From positions 149,867,196 through 149,931,195 of the forward strand of contig JAYESD010000005.1 of assembly GCA_036927565.1 (NCBI GenBank): DNA of 64,000 bases, in the 5' to 3' direction. Positions 44,997 through 57,439 of this stretch are shown piece by piece. The notes beneath the pieces were generated by a model. It searched no databases, was not told the origin of the DNA, and saw only the letters and a program-made list of their open reading frames with translations. The DNA is from Tuctoria greenei (taxonomy: Eukaryota; Streptophyta; Magnoliopsida; Poales; Poaceae). The translations under genes and the position numbers were made by a program. Numbering within the stretch: the first letter of the stretch is position 1; each line of letters opens with the position of its first letter.

Positions 44997-46424
44997 ATGG
45001 TGAGGACTCGCAACCAGAGGGATGGCAATGATGAGGAGGAGAACAATGGAGTGCCTCAGAACAACATTGGACAAGGATCTACTCAGGGAGCTATCAACAT
45101 TGAGCAACTATTGGCTGTGCAAAACCAGCTCATGCAGACCATGATACAAACTATGGGACCGCCGCAGGCTGGCAATATCAAGAATCAGCCCCACATGCCT
45201 CCACCACCACCCCCACCTCCTCATAACCGGTTGGGAGAGTTTATGAGGACTAGGCCACCGACCTTTGCTCAAGCTGCTGACCCTATGGATGCTGATGATT
45301 AGCTCAAGTCCGTGGAGAAGAAACATGCTATTGTCCAATGCAGTGACCGGGAGAAGGTGCTTTTCGCTTCTCATCAACTAGTTGGAGCAGCTGCGGGTTG
45401 GTGGGATTCACTATGTAATACTCATGAGAACCAAGAGAGAATTACCTGGGCGGAATTCAAGGAAGGTTTCCATTCTCATTATGTGCCGGAAGGTGTTATG
45501 ATTTTGAAGAGGCAAGAATTTGAGAACTTAAGGCAAGGAAGATCAAGCGTGAGTGAATATCTCAATAAATTCACTCAACTCTCAAGGTTTGCACCTGAGG
45601 ATGTGAGCCGGGACAGCCGGAAGCAATACTTGTTCATGAGGGGCTTGAACAATGAAATGCATGTGCAACTACTCAACTGTGATTGTGCCAATTTTCAGAA
45701 GCTTGTGGGCAAAGAAATTGTGGTTGAGAACAAGATTCGTGAGATGGAGCAAGACAATAAGAGAAAGGCACCATATCAAGGACAGCAACAAGGGAGTAAT
45801 GTGCGCCCTCGCCTTGAACCACCTAATACGCCATATTACAGCTCTTCTATTCCTGCTCAATGCCGTGGTTATGCACTACACCCAACTCAGTTTGTGCAGC
45901 AGCGCCCTATTATGCAAGCACCTAGGCCTCCAATGCCTTATGCACCTCGCGCTAACTTTCCTGCTGCAAGTGTTCAAAACCAAGCTCGTCCCAATAATTT
46001 TTGTGGAGTTAAGAAGTGCTATACTTGTGGAGAAGCTGGACACTTTGCGCATCAATGTCCTAAGTCAGGCCTTGGTCAAGGAAGCAATGCGCCGAGGCAA
46101 AACCCAAGACCCAATGGAGGACAGCCACAAGGGAACCGTGGACAACAGAATTTTGCTCGTGGCAACGTGAACCATGTCTCTATGGAGGATGCTCAGCAAG
46201 CGGATGACGTGGTCATTGCTATGTTTCTCGCCAACTCCAACCTTGCAACTATGTTATTTGATTCTGGAGCATCGCATTCATTTATTGCATCGAAGTATGT
46301 TGCCAAGTATAGTTTGCCTATCTCTCATATGAAGTTTACTCTATTGGTTAAGTCTCCTGGAGGAGAGATGAGGACAAATATAGTATGTCCAAGAGTAAGC
46401 CTTAGAATAAGGGGGGGGGGGTAG
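44997..46424 (+). pseudogene. gag and protease of element B
   Basis: The start ATG is at 44997 (MVRTRNQRDGNDEEENNG). A TAG at 45300-45302 (after DADD) is the only in-frame stop. The gag domain has AAAGWWDSLCNTHENQERIT and SVSEYLNKFTQLSRFA. A Pro/Gln/Asn-rich linker leads to the zinc knuckle KCYTCGEAGHFAHQCPKS (about 46010-46065). Protease has TMLFDSGASHSFIASKY with an intact D-S-G. The frame ends at a G-run (46410-46421) that shifts it; protease and RT continue in the next frame. Confidence 0.9.
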
Positions 46425-48004
46425 ACTTCTCCGCCAACCTCATTGTTTTAGATTCTCAAGGATTGGACATTATACTTGGTATGGACTATTTGAGGAAGCA
46501 CAATGGAGTTATTGAGTGTGCCATGAAGACGGTGAAGTTAACCAATGAAGAAGGGATCACCGTAGGATTTGAAGCATCTCAAACCGCACCGAAGCAATTG
46601 GAGCTGAATCATATGGACGGTGTTGCAATTGAGGAGATTCCGGTGGTGTGTGAATTTTTGGATGTTTTTCCGGACGAGTTGCCAGGTATGCCACCTGATC
46701 GAGACATTGAGTTTGTTATTGATTTAATATCTGGAACTGCACCTATAGCTAAGAGGCCGTATAGGATGCCTCCTATGGAATTATCGGAGCTCAAGAAGCA
46801 AATTCAAGAGCAACTAGAGAAAGGTTTTATTCGCCTTAGTTCTTCAACTTGGGGAGCGCCCGTGCTGTTTGTCGACAAGAAGGATGGAACCCAAAGGATG
46901 TGTGTGGATTACCGAGCACTCAACGAGGTAACAATCAAGAACAAGTACACCTTGCCACGCATAGAAGACTTGTTTGTTCAGATGAAGGGTGCTTGTGTCT
47001 TCTCTAAGATTGATTTGAGGTCGGGATAATTTCAAATGAATATTAGACCATCGGACATACCCAAGACAACTTTTAGGACGAGGTATGGATCTTATGAGTA
47101 CACCGTGATGTCCTTTGGTTTGACCAATGCACTTGCCTATTTTATGTACCTCATGAATATGGTTTTCATGGAGTACTTGGATAAGTTCGTTGTGGTGTTT
47201 ATTGATGTCATTATGATCTACTCGAAGGATGAGAAGTATCATGAGGAACACTTGAGGATTACGTTGCACAATTTGAGGGAGCATCAATTGTATGCCAAGT
47301 TCAACAAGTGTCAGTTGTGGTTGAGAGAGGTGTCGTTTTTGGGTCATATCATCTCAGGAGGAGGAGTATCGGTTGACCCCAGAAAAGTGAGAGACGTGTT
47401 GAAATGGGAACCGCCACAAAATGTCAAGGAAATAAGGAGTTTCCTTGGGATGGCTGGATATTACCGTAGATTCATCAAGGACTTTTTCGAGATAGCCAAG
47501 CCAATGACGGAATTGCTAATGAAGCAAAAGGCTTTCCAATGGACTCAGGCGTGTCAAAACAGTTTTGAGGAGTTAAAGAAGAGGTTGACAACAGCCCCAG
47601 TTTTGATATTGCCAGATGTAAACAAGAGTTTCGATATTTATTGCGACGCATCAAGACAAGGACTTGGATATGTGCTTATGCAAGAAGGTCAAGTAGTATC
47701 CTATGCATCGAGACAATTGAAGAAACATGAGCAGAATTACCCCACGCATGATTTGAAACTCACGGCCGTAGTACACGCATTGAAGATTTGGAGGCACTAT
47801 ATTCTTGGACATAGGTGTGCAATTCATACGGATCAAAAGAGTCTTAAGTATATTTTCACACAAACAGATCTAAATTTGAGGCAACGAAGATGGTTGGAGC
47901 TCATCAAAGATTATTATTTGGGGATCAACTATCATCCGGGGAAAGCCAATGTAGTGGCCGATGCTTTGAGTAGAAAAGGAGTAAGTCATCAACTCACAAT
48001 TTGA
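46425..48004 (+). pseudogene. reverse transcriptase and RNase H of element B
   Basis: RT: LDIILGMDYLRKHNG, PVVCEFLDVFPDELPGMPPD, FVDKKDGTQRMCVDYRAL, FSKIDLRSG followed by a TAA at 47027-47029 within the motif-A region. Then comes MSFGLTNALAYFMYLMN and VVFIDVIMIYSKDE: the FIDD box reads FIDV, so one catalytic Asp is lost. RNase H: YCDASRQGLGYVLM (Asp), PTHDLKLTAVVHAL (the expected Glu is Lys), IHTDQKSLKYIF (Asp), ending KANVVADALSRKGV. The frame ends at a TGA at 48002. Both enzyme activities look lost. Confidence 0.9.
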
Positions 48005-48958
48005 GAGTTACCATCCAAGTTATGTAAGGAGTTTGAAAGGTTGAACCTCGGATTTGTAAATGAGATGGAGATGACGGAGTTAAACCAAACCTTGGAGCAA
48101 GTAACTCGAGAGGAACAAACTGCGGATGAAGAGATCAAGGAAATCAAGGAAAGGACTGAAGAAGGGAGAGAATTCAGATTTGATGAAGACGAACGTGGTA
48201 CCTTATGGCTCGGAAAGAGAATCGTTGTGCCTAATATAAAGCATATCTGGGAGACAATATTAAAGGAGGGACATGACTCGCTGTACTCGATTCACCCTGG
48301 TTGTACAAAGATGTACAAAGACTTGAAGGCTTGCTATTGGTGGGATAGCATGAAAAAGGACATAGTTGAATATGTGGCATTGTGTGATGTGTGTCAACGA
48401 GTCAAGGCGGAACATCAAAGGCCAGTTGGATTATTCCAACCATTGAAGATCCCGGAATGGAAGTGCGAAGAAATTGGAATGGACTTTATAGTTGGGTTAC
48501 CACATACTCAGTCCGGGTATGACTCAATTTGGGTAATTGTGGATCGCTTAACCAAGTCAGCTCATTTTGTCCCTGTGAAGACCAAATATACAGCTGCACA
48601 ATTGGCCAAAATATACATGGAGCATATTGTGTGTCGACATGGAGTCCCTAAGAAGATAGTCCCGGATAGAGGTTCTCAATTTACCTCTAGGTTTTGGCAA
48701 AAATTGCATGAAGCTTTGGGAACAAGGTTGAATTTCAGTTTGGCATATCACCCTCAAACGGATGGACAAACCGAGAGGACCAATCAAATTTTGGAGGACA
48801 TGTTAAGAGCTTGTGCTTTAAAGCATGGGAAAAGCTGGGACAATAGCTTGCCATACGCGGAATTTTCATACAACAATAGTTACCAAGCAAGCTTGAAAAT
48901 GTCACCATATGAAGCGCTTTATGGGAGGAAGTGTAGGACACCTTTGTTCTGGAATTAG
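48005..48958 (+). pseudogene. integrase of element B
   Basis: Same frame as RT, after the TGA at 48002. The zinc-binding part has SLYSIHPGCTKMYKDLKACY and ALCDVCQRVKAEH. The core has IGMDFIVGLPHTQSGYDSIW, KKIVPDRGSQFTSRFWQ and QTDGQTERTNQILEDMLRA, so all three catalytic acids (Asp, Asp, Glu) are visible. It ends at MSPYEALYGRKCRTPLFWN before a TAG at 48956. The integrase is the best preserved enzyme of this element. Confidence 0.88.
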
Positions 48959-49512
48959 GCAGGAGAAACTCAAGTATTTGGTCCGGATGTGTTGCAAGAA
49001 GCAGAAAAGCAAGTCCAAATAATTCATGAAAACTTGAGGGCTGCCCAATCAAGACAAAAAGGCTATGCGGACAATAGGAGAAGGAAATTAACCTTTGAAG
49101 GGGAGTCATAAGAGGTTTAACATAAGAGGCAAGCTCGCAACTCGCTACATTGGACCATTCAAGATTTTTGACAAAAGAGGAGAAGTAACGTATAAGTTGG
49201 GGATGCCAGCTCATCTTTCGGATGTCCATGATGTCTTTCATGTTTCCCAGATCAAGAAGTGCTTGAGAGTACCGGAAGAACAAGTGCCAATGGAAGAATT
49301 GGAACTAGAGGAAAATTTGACTTATGTCGAGCAACCAGTAGAGATCTTGGAAACCAAGGAGAGAGTCACAAGGAACAAGGTGATTCGATGGTGTAAAGTT
49401 CAACGGAAGCACCACACAGAAAAAGAAGCAACGTGGGAACTAGAGGATGATCTCAAGAAGGAATTTCCCTATCTCTTCTCTTCCGCGTCGAATCTCGAGG
49501 GCGAGATTCATT
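48959..49512 (+). pseudogene. integrase C-terminus and chromodomain of element B
   Basis: After the TAG the same frame continues briefly (VFGPDVLQEAEKQVQIIHEN). A frameshift near 49095-49110 moves to another frame: RGKLATRYIGPFKIFDKRGE, DVHDVFHVSQIKKCLRVPEE, and a chromodomain-like RNKVIRWCKVQRKHHTEKEA with TWELEDDLKKEFPYLF. The frame reads on through the polypurine tract into the LTR, so the original stop is lost or lies elsewhere. Chromodomains of this type direct integration to heterochromatin (family knowledge). Confidence 0.82.
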
Positions 49513-49528
49513 TTAAGGGGGGTAGGTT
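49513..49528 (+). other. polypurine tract of element B
   Basis: TTAAGGGGGGTAGGTT directly before the 3' LTR start TGTAACATTC. Confidence 0.75.
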
Positions 49529-52306
49529 TGTAACATTCTCATTATTATGCATCATGCCTTGCATACACTCATATACATGTTTAACATTATCCCACAACAA
49601 GAGGAACGAGTTTAAAATTGATTTGCAGCAAAACCGCACTTAAAATGCAGGAAAGTGCAGACTAGTCCGATTTTACTGAGGACTAGTCCGATTTCTCTCT
49701 GACTAAAAACAGACTTGTCCGTTTTTGCTGCAGACTAGTCCGATTTTGCCTCTGGAAACCTTTGGACTTGTCTGATTTTGTGCGGACTAGTCCGATATTC
49801 CAAGAATCCTTGAAAAATTGCTAAGTCCCTGGACTTTTCCAGACTATTCCGGTGTTCCAGCAGACTTGTCCGATTTCCTCCCTGACTAAAGTTGGACTTG
49901 TCCGATTTTTGCCAGACTCATCCGATTTTCTCTCTGGACATTTTCGGACTAGTCCGGTCCTTTTTGGACTTGTCCGATATTTCGCGACTCCGAGTTGATC
50001 TTTTGTTTTACGACTTGTTTCTTGGGTTTCACGTTAAGTGGGCCTATGGATGTCGTGTCTAACTCTTTTAGAGCCCATGTGGGACTCTAAACCGGCCCCT
50101 ACTCCTCTCAAACTCGAAATCCATCTAACCCTAGCCCCCCCCCCCTCTATATAAACAACCCCACCCCTTGGCTTGACATCTATTTGCCACTTTTCCACCC
50201 CACCCAAACCCTAGTTCGTGGACAGCCACCATCAAGGAGGGAGGAGGAAATCCCAAGCAAGAAGAAGAAGAGGAGGAAACGAAAGAGGATCAAGATCTCC
50301 ATCAAGCTTTCGTTCTTCAACACCAATTCATCTCCGAGTTCATCACCAACCCTAGATCATCAAGATCCAAGTGTTACCTCCAAGTTTTTTGATTCATTGG
50401 AGTCCTAAACACCTGGTATACCTTCTCTTCTCTTTTCCTTACGTGAATTCAACCCCTAATCTCCAAATTTTTGTCGATCTAGAAAACCCTAGTTCGCTAG
50501 TTCTGCGAAGTGCGGACTAGTCCAGCCTTCTGCGGACTAGTCGAATTTTCCTGGTTAAATTGCATTGAATTAATTTTAAAATTGATTTGAATCAACTCCA
50601 AACCTATATAAACTTGTTAAAAGCTATTAGAACTAGTTATTTGCATCAATCATGCATAACATGTCATATTGAGTAATATTTGTGCACTCTTTGATTGTGT
50701 TTCTTGTCTTGTCTGTTTATTGTGTGGATTAGACGGATTTGCGCTAGAGAGTGCCGTGGAGGATCTACAGCACCAAGAGTTTGAAGGCTTTGACCCTAAT
50801 CAACCGCAAGAGCATGGCAAGTGTCCTTGAAGCATATTGATCCTATTTTTAAAGTAAATGTTTTGTTTGCAAAATTGCATGCTTGTGTCAATTTGATGGG
50901 AATCCTATGATAGGAAGTTTACTAGAATTGTTAAACCACCCTTGTCACCTAGAATTATGGTAGAGAGTCGGGATGGGCTTTTTACCTTTTTGCTTCGCTT
51001 AATTAATTGGGATGGGAAAACAATACTACACATTGATGATGTATTTACGAGACTATGATTAACATGAACTGGATAATATGATATGGTAATGGGTGATCTA
51101 AGCAAGCCTTGTATGTGGATGGGTTGGATGTTACGGTGGTTTGCTTGCTCTATATCTAACGACCGATTCATGCGAGAATAAGCCATGACTACAGTGCCAC
51201 CACGAGGCCAAATGGGTGCGGCATAGCTGATTAATTAGGGCTCTGTCAGTGCTATTTGGACCATTATGGATGCTCTAGGAAGGGGTAGTCAGATTAGGTT
51301 TGTTGATGATTGGTGGGACTACCCTGGGATTCGAATGGCTCAAGAGGGGGCCCTTGGTTGAAGATGTGCTCAGTTGGAGACATCGCCACCGGTGAAACCT
51401 CAGTGGGGTCTAAAAAGGCTAGTAATCCATTTGTAAAGGATATTTTGTGATCTCTTGGCCATACACCAAAGGAAGTGTAAATGGCATAAGAGAGGTTCTT
51501 TAGTCGCCGACGGGTGATGAAATCACAAACACATGGGTAAAGTGGAACAAACTCTGCAGAGTCTAATAAAATTATCATGATAGCCGTTCTCCCGGTTATG
51601 AGCACCTGGACAACTTCCATGATTAGAGGGAACTTGGTATTGGGATGGTTTTTGGGATGGTTATGGTTTGGTAATGGTTATGGCTGGTTATGGATTAATT
51701 TCTGGTATTGTATATGGTTATTGGCAAATGGTGAAATCTGGAATTATTGATGATGGTAATGAATTTAGACTGGTATTATGATAACTATATGGCTTATGAT
51801 GGGTTTATTTCACGTACATGTAACATATATTGCTTTTCATATGCTTTAATGTACTTTTCAGCACTTAACCATTATTATATTCACCATTTGAATCAGCTAC
51901 ATGTCATACTTTCCACACTTGCTGAGTACGACATGTACTCACTCTTGCAATCCCGCCAACAGTTGTAGGTCAGGATTGGGAGTTTAATGGTGATAATGCG
52001 GAGTTCTAGGCCATGTCTACCATTAGCTTTGTCTGTGGTATTGCATGGAGCTGCGCTATCCCTTTTGCTTAGTTTGCTCAGTTGCTTAATTAGAGTATTT
52101 CCGCTGCATTAGTTGAATTTGTTATTAATATTCATTAGATCTTATATTCGAGAATAATATGGTTTGTGTAATAAAAACTGGTTAATTAATCTTGTTTTGT
52201 GGTAATTTTCTGTATACTCTTTTGTGAATGCACTTGTGTATGTGTGTTGAACATCCTGGGCACACATATGCTTTTACTTGGTTCATTTTCGGAACCGGGT
52301 GTCACA
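49529..52306 (+). mobile_element. 3' LTR of element B (2778 bp)
   Basis: It starts TGTAACATTCTCATT and ends GGAACCGGGTGTCACA. It contains the palindrome array (49656-49982), the TATA box (50148-50155), two more palindromes (about 50510-50545) and a long transcribed region without supported ORFs. It gives the full-length reference for the other LTR copies in this window. Next to it is CACAT, the right target duplication. Confidence 0.92.
49656..49982. repeat. palindrome array in B 3' LTR (copy 3)
   Basis: About twelve units alternate between ACTAGT and ACTTGT cores, for example GCGGACTAGTCCGATATTCC and TTCGGACTAGTCCGGTCC. Order and spacing match copies 1 and 2. Confidence 0.8.
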
Positions 52307-52311
52307 CACAT
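52307..52311. repeat. target site duplication CACAT of element B (right)
   Basis: Pairs with 25735-25739. Confidence 0.9.
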
Positions 52312-53660
52312 TCTTCCCCACCACCGCTAGTCGCTCCAGTGTCTCGGATGGTCCGCCGGCCGGAGTAGAGGCGGACATCCCACCGGAGGGTAGCATGGTT
52401 GATATCTTGATTCATCTTGGCCATTACTATGACTTCACACCTGTTCGTCCAAATTCCTCCTCTGACGGTGACAGCCGCAGGTTCTCTTGGTATCTAGCAA
52501 CCCGGTGGAGAATGGTGCATCGCGCTACCATTGGTGCTTTTGGATTCCGGGTGTCTCGGATGACGCCAGAAGTGTTGCTCGGCCCATGCATTGCCATGCA
52601 AGGTGTCGTATGTCGGCTCCATGCCTTCGCCGCTGAAACAATGATGGAAATGACAATTGTGGGCCACCGAGATTCGAAGGGGAGGCGCCAACAATCTGCG
52701 GGCCAGCGACAAGCTTTCCCGCCAAGCTGTGTGCGAACCGGGCTGGTCTGCATCGTTGCCACAAGCCTGCGAGGTCTGGCAAAAGACTAGCGTCGGCAGG
52801 TTTTCAACCCATACTGGCCAATGGCTGGGTCGAGAAGCAGATATGTGGCGTTGAGCTACCGCAGGAGGAGGGCGACAAGGAATAGAGGGTGGTGGAACCC
52901 ATGACCAATGGACCGACCTCGTCTGCCACACTACAGTAGGCGGACAGTGCAGGGAAGCTGCAAACGGGTCCTGACCCCTCCTCGCTATTGTGCTCTTTGA
53001 AAAGCATGGATGAACCTTTCTCCCAGAAGATTGCCCTGGACCTAATGATCGACGAGCTGTCGGGTTGGCCCCTTGTGCTAGCTACCAGACCGCATGCTCA
53101 TCATTCGGTCCACGGGGATTCAAACATTATTGTTTGTTTGTCAGACTCCCAGGGACCCACGACTCCACCCCATGCAATGTTGGGCCATTTTACGACAATG
53201 TGTCCACATCACGTTGAAGCGCCTTCAGCCGGAAAGCAAGGGGCCGAGAACGTGAACTGCATGCCTCGTTCTCTGCCTGATGAGGCTGGTAACACCCCTA
53301 CCAAGTTGTTCTAGCCAGTACCAGCTCTGCACATCACCACTTCGCCCATGTCGTACGCCAAGGGCAGCCGTAGCAAGAACCGGCCCGCTGCTGAGCCCAC
53401 TCGGCACAGTGCCCGCCAGGCGGCATGACAAAGTGTAATCCTGGAGTCCCAACGTGCGCAACAATGCCTCATGCTCATCTTGGATGTCAATGGTGCCGAA
53501 CCAACAGGAGATGCATCTACCAAGAAGTAAGAGGATACCTTCAATACACCGCTCCCAGCCAAGGTTGTCGTCGCAATGACACGCGGCGCCCTTCAGCTGG
53601 AGAACACCTCCATCACCGCTGCAGCTGAGTCACTTGATGTAGAAGAGGTGGCAGCCACGA
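52312..53660 (+). pseudogene. LINE ORF1, 3' part
   Basis: The reading resumes in the frame left at 25739 (TFFPTTASRSSVSDGPPAG) and continues to a TAG at 52788-52790 with MVDILIHLGHYYDFTPVRPN, a segment typical of the central part of plant LINE ORF1. Beyond that the sequence is GC-rich and degenerate, with no single long frame, up to about 53660. No clear zinc knuckle remains visible. Confidence 0.55.
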
Positions 53661-53898
53661 CCTAGCCTTTCGCTCTCCCGCTTCAATAGTACTGTGTCTG
53701 GTGATCTACCTATCTTCATGCATCAAGTTCAAAAAATTGTGTACCTCGAAACATCTGATTTGCTTCAGTCCTTAGGCTTGTATCTTTCATCTGTCAGTGT
53801 GCCTCGGTGTTGCCTAGTTCGTGGTTCAGTGTGCTGTTCCTCTCCTTGTTACCTTGGGTGCTTCCAGATTATTCTCAGGTGCATGTTTAATTCTCTCC
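53661..53898 (+). other. LINE inter-ORF spacer
   Basis: T-rich sequence before the ORF2 start codon; no gene seen. Confidence 0.45.
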
Positions 53899-54672
53899 AT
53901 GGCTTACAACTCCATTAGCTTCCTCTCATGGAATGTTTGGGGATTGAACTTCCCCGCTCAGCGTGAAGCCGTTCAACTTCTGATACAGTCGGTGGCTTTG
54001 ATGGTTGTTTGTCTCCAGGAGACCAAGTTGGCAACCGTCCCAGTGAATGCTCCACGTGAAACTCTATGCTCCAGACTTACTGCGATGGAATGGTTACCGG
54101 CAATGGGGACTCCAGGCAGAATTCTCATTGCTTGGGATCCTGACCATGTCCAAGCACACAAACCGACCTGAGGCACCTACTGTTTGTCAGTGATGATGCG
54201 ACCTCAAGGAGCTGAGGAGAGCTTCCAATTCACTGCCGTATATGGCCCTTGTGATGACAGTGAGAGAGTTGCATTCCTTGAGGAGCTTGCTTCTATGAAA
54301 CCGGTTGATGGCAAGCTATGTGCGGGAGATTTCAACCTTATTTATCAAGCGAGCAACAAGAACAACTTGAACCTCAACCATAGGCTCATGGGCTCATTCA
54401 GACGCACACTTGATCTATGTGAATTACTGGAGTTTGCTCTTCAAAATAGAAGGTATACATGGAGCAATGAACGAGCTAACCCAACAATGGTCCGACTCGA
54501 CCGAATGTTTTATAACAAGGAGTGGGATTTTAGTTTTCTAGCATTCTTTCTGCAGTCACTGTCATCTTCCCTATCATATCATTGTCCCATTCTTCTCTCC
54601 CAACAGGTTAAACCTTGTCGCCGGGAAATTTTCTGCTTTGAAACATTTTGGGTTAAGATCCTTGAGTTCTAG
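53899..54672 (+). pseudogene. LINE ORF2: apurinic-type endonuclease domain
   Basis: The start ATG is at 53899 (MAYNSISFLSWNVWGLNFPA). WNVWGLN and VCLQETK carry the Asn and Glu of the endonuclease, AVYGPCDD the Tyr region, and LCAGDFNLIY the Asp/Asn pair. RRYTWSNERANPTMVRLDRM follows. The terminal S-D-H motif reads S-Y-H (LSYHCPILLS), losing a catalytic Asp. TGA at 54169 and TAG at 54670 interrupt. This enzyme nicks target DNA to prime reverse transcription in LINEs. Confidence 0.87.
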
Positions 54673-56929
54673 AACACTATAAAGGAGGCTTGGGATTCTG
54701 CAATAGTGCATGACTCACCACTGAACTCTCTACACAGTAAATTACAGGTTGTGGCGGACTGAAGGCTCGGAGTCGTCGGACCTTTGGAAAAGCCAAATTG
54801 CAACTAGCTACGGCAAATGAAGTCATCTTGCAGCTTGACATTGCCCAGAAGGCCACGGCCCTTTCGGCAGATGAAGTGAGCTTGCGGAAAGATCTGAGGC
54901 TTCGGGTGCTTGGACTAGCAGCAGTCGAGCGCGGGCGGCGACGCCAAGCTTCCAGAGTAGTTTGGATCGAGGACGACAATGCAAGTACAAGAATTTTTCA
55001 CCTCCAAGAAAATGCCAGGGCCCGAAAGTTATTTGTTCCACGGTTGCGAAAACAAGATGGCAGCTTCACCTCCTCGCAGGACGCTATGGCTGATATCCTC
55101 CGTCAGCATTTTCAGAACGCCTTGGGAACCAGACAACAATGCACGATGAAATTCTGTTGGAGGCACTAAATTTGACAGGATTGCATGATCATGTACTGGA
55201 TGGGGTTTTCACTGATGAAGAGATCAAGCAAGCTATCACTGATTTACCGGCTGAGAAGGCAGCAGGGCCCGATGGATCCATGAGAGATTTTTATCATAGT
55301 TGTTGGGATACAATCAAGCATGATCTCGTCGCGGCCTTCAAATGCTAGCATGAGCTCAGGACTGGCCCACTCTGGAAGTTGAATAGTGCTCTCATCACAT
55401 TATTGCCCAAGGGAGAGATTGCTGAGGCTCGGGAGATTTCTGGCCAATAAGCCTCATTCATCCTTCTGCTGAGATCTTTACGAAGGTCCTCACTACGAGG
55501 CTGCAGCCACACATGGATTACTTTATTACTCCTGCTCAGAATGCCTTCATCAAATGTCGTTGCATCCACGACAACTATGTCTATGTTCGGCACCTAGCTC
55601 GGCACTACCATCGGAGAGGGATGTTGGTCCTGGTGTTCAAGTTTGATATATCCAAAGCCTTTGATTCTACTTTTATGGGAATTCTTGATTGAGATGTTGT
55701 AGCACAGGGGATTCTCGAGACGCTAGATAGACTGGTTGGGTGCGCTCTCGAGCTCTTCAACATCTATGGTCTGAGTCAATGGCGATCTAGGTCAGAAGAT
55801 ATGGCACCGACGAGGCCTTTGTCAAGGAGACCCCGTTTCACCGTATTTGTTCATTTTTGGTATCGATGTGCTGCAGATGGTCTTTGAGGCAGCTACAGGA
55901 GGAGGCCTCCTGCCGCCACTGGATGAGGCAGTAGCCAAGCTCCGTGTCTCGCTTTATGCAGATGACGTAATAATCTTTATCAACCCCGTCCAAGCTGAGG
56001 TGGACATTACCACGAAGATCTTGCGAGACGTCGGGGAGTCTACAGGTTTACACATAAATGCTGAGAAGAGCTCCGTGACCCCGATCCGATGTGCTGAATT
56101 AGATACACGTGAGACTCTCCGGAGCTTCAACGGATATGTTGCGGATCTCCCCATCACATACATGGGATTGCTGCTGCCAAATGTGTGGCTTGCAATGGTA
56201 CATCGCCAACCGATCTTGGATCGTGCGCAAGGAACGTTAGCCGGTTGGTAAAGTGGTCTCTTGTCTATGGCCGGATGCAGGGAACTGGTGAGATCTGTCC
56301 TCAGTATGCTTCCAGTTTTTGCTCTAATGATCCTTAAGTTGCCGAAGCTCAAAGCATTTGATAAACTCCATTGCCGGCTTCTCTGGGCTGGGACACAAGA
56401 GATTCACGAAGCCAAATGCAAAATATGTTGGGCACATGTCTGTCGGCCAACTGATCGAGGAGGAATGGGCATCATCGACCTTGCCCGTTTTTGGGGAGCT
56501 CTCAGGCTTCGGTGGCTCTGGCATCAGTGGCATTCCCCACTTAAGCTGTGGATTGGCATGGAACTGCCTGCGGACATAGTAGATGAAGAACTGTTTGCTG
56601 CTGCCACTAAAATCACGGTTAAAAATGGATGCAGAACCAGATTTTTGACCTCCAACTGGTTGGGTGGTCGCCCCCGAAACATCACTTTCAGGCAGTTGTA
56701 CCGTGCGAGCCGGAGGAAAAACAGAACGGTAGCAAGTGACCTCTCTAGCCAGAACTTTATGAGGGATTTCATCCATAATATCACCGTGGACATGCTATCT
56801 GAGTTTGTGAAATTGTGGGGGCTGCTGCAAGAGGTTGAGCTGATTGACGATCCACAACAGCATGATGAAATCACCTGGACCTTCTCTACTACTGGTCAAT
56901 ACTCAGCGCGTTCAGCCTATGCACTCTAG
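54673..56929 (+). pseudogene. LINE ORF2: reverse transcriptase domain
   Basis: The pre-RT region is at 54798-55170 (DNASTRIFHLQENARARKLF). RT fingers follow: VFTDEEIKQAITDLPAEKAA with GPDG, FYHSCWDTIKHDLVAAF. A stretch with several frameshifts (55350-55850) covers the segments around LVFKFDISKAFD. The catalytic box LRVSLYADDVIIFINP (about 55940-55990) is intact, and TGLHINAEKSSVTPI follows. A stop at 56249 precedes the thumb and beyond (56261-56929: RRLLWAG-type CRLLWAGTQEIHEAKCK, RPTDRGGMGIIDLARFWGAL). There are at least four frame breaks. Confidence 0.87.
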
Positions 56930-57439
56930 TTTCAAGGTGGTCATGAATCATGGTTCCCAGATAAAATCTGGGAAGTGTGGGCACCTCCCAAGAGCAAAGT
57001 CTTCGCTTGTCTCTTGGTCCATGACCGACTGTGGACGGCTGCAAGACTTCAGCAGAGGGGATGGCCGAACCAGTACTTGTGCTCGCTTTGCTTCAGGAAT
57101 GTGGAGACTGCCCACCACATCTTCGCGGAGTGCCCGCTGTCTCGCTAGGTATGGTTGCAAGTGCACCAAAGCTTTGCACTGTCTACGATGAACCCAGTTG
57201 TTTGGCCTGCTGATGGCAGCATTGGGCTATGGTTTAGAGGCCTCAGTATCGCTGGTCAAAGTGCGCAGCCTAGAGGCTCGCGATCCATTGCCCTCTTGGT
57301 CTGTTGGGTCGTTTGGTGCGAGCGGAATAGACGCATTTTTGACCAAAAGGAACAGACCTTGAGCCAACTGTCCTCTGAAATTACTGAGATGCTTACGTTG
57401 TGGGCTGTCACTGGAGCTAGAGGCCTGCATGCCTCTTAA
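56930..57439 (+). pseudogene. LINE ORF2: C-terminal zinc-binding region (zf-RVT type)
   Basis: Frames change at about 56926 and 57147. Visible are KVFACLLVHDRLWTAARLQQ, then CSLCFRNVETAHHIFAECPL with the C-C-H-C pattern of the plant LINE zf-RVT domain, and finally LLVCWVVWCERNRRIF before the last stop at 57437-57439. Confidence 0.82.

Larger units (their letters stand above)
25740..52306 (+). mobile_element. element B: chromodomain Ty3/gypsy retrotransposon, complete but interrupted by C
   Basis: The 5' LTR is 25740-26491 plus 42660-44725; the primer site is at 44729. Gag-protease is 44997-46424, RT/RNase H/integrase 46425-48958, chromodomain end 49095 to about 49510, polypurine tract 49513-49528 and 3' LTR 49529-52306. 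LTR ends are TGTAACACCC and GGGTGTCACA. The 5 bp duplication CACAT flanks it. Without C the element is about 10.4 kb. The chromodomain and Met-tRNA-like primer site point to the Tekay/Del type of chromovirus. Two other copies of its LTR are in the window (11538-12449 and 63782-64000). Confidence 0.92.
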
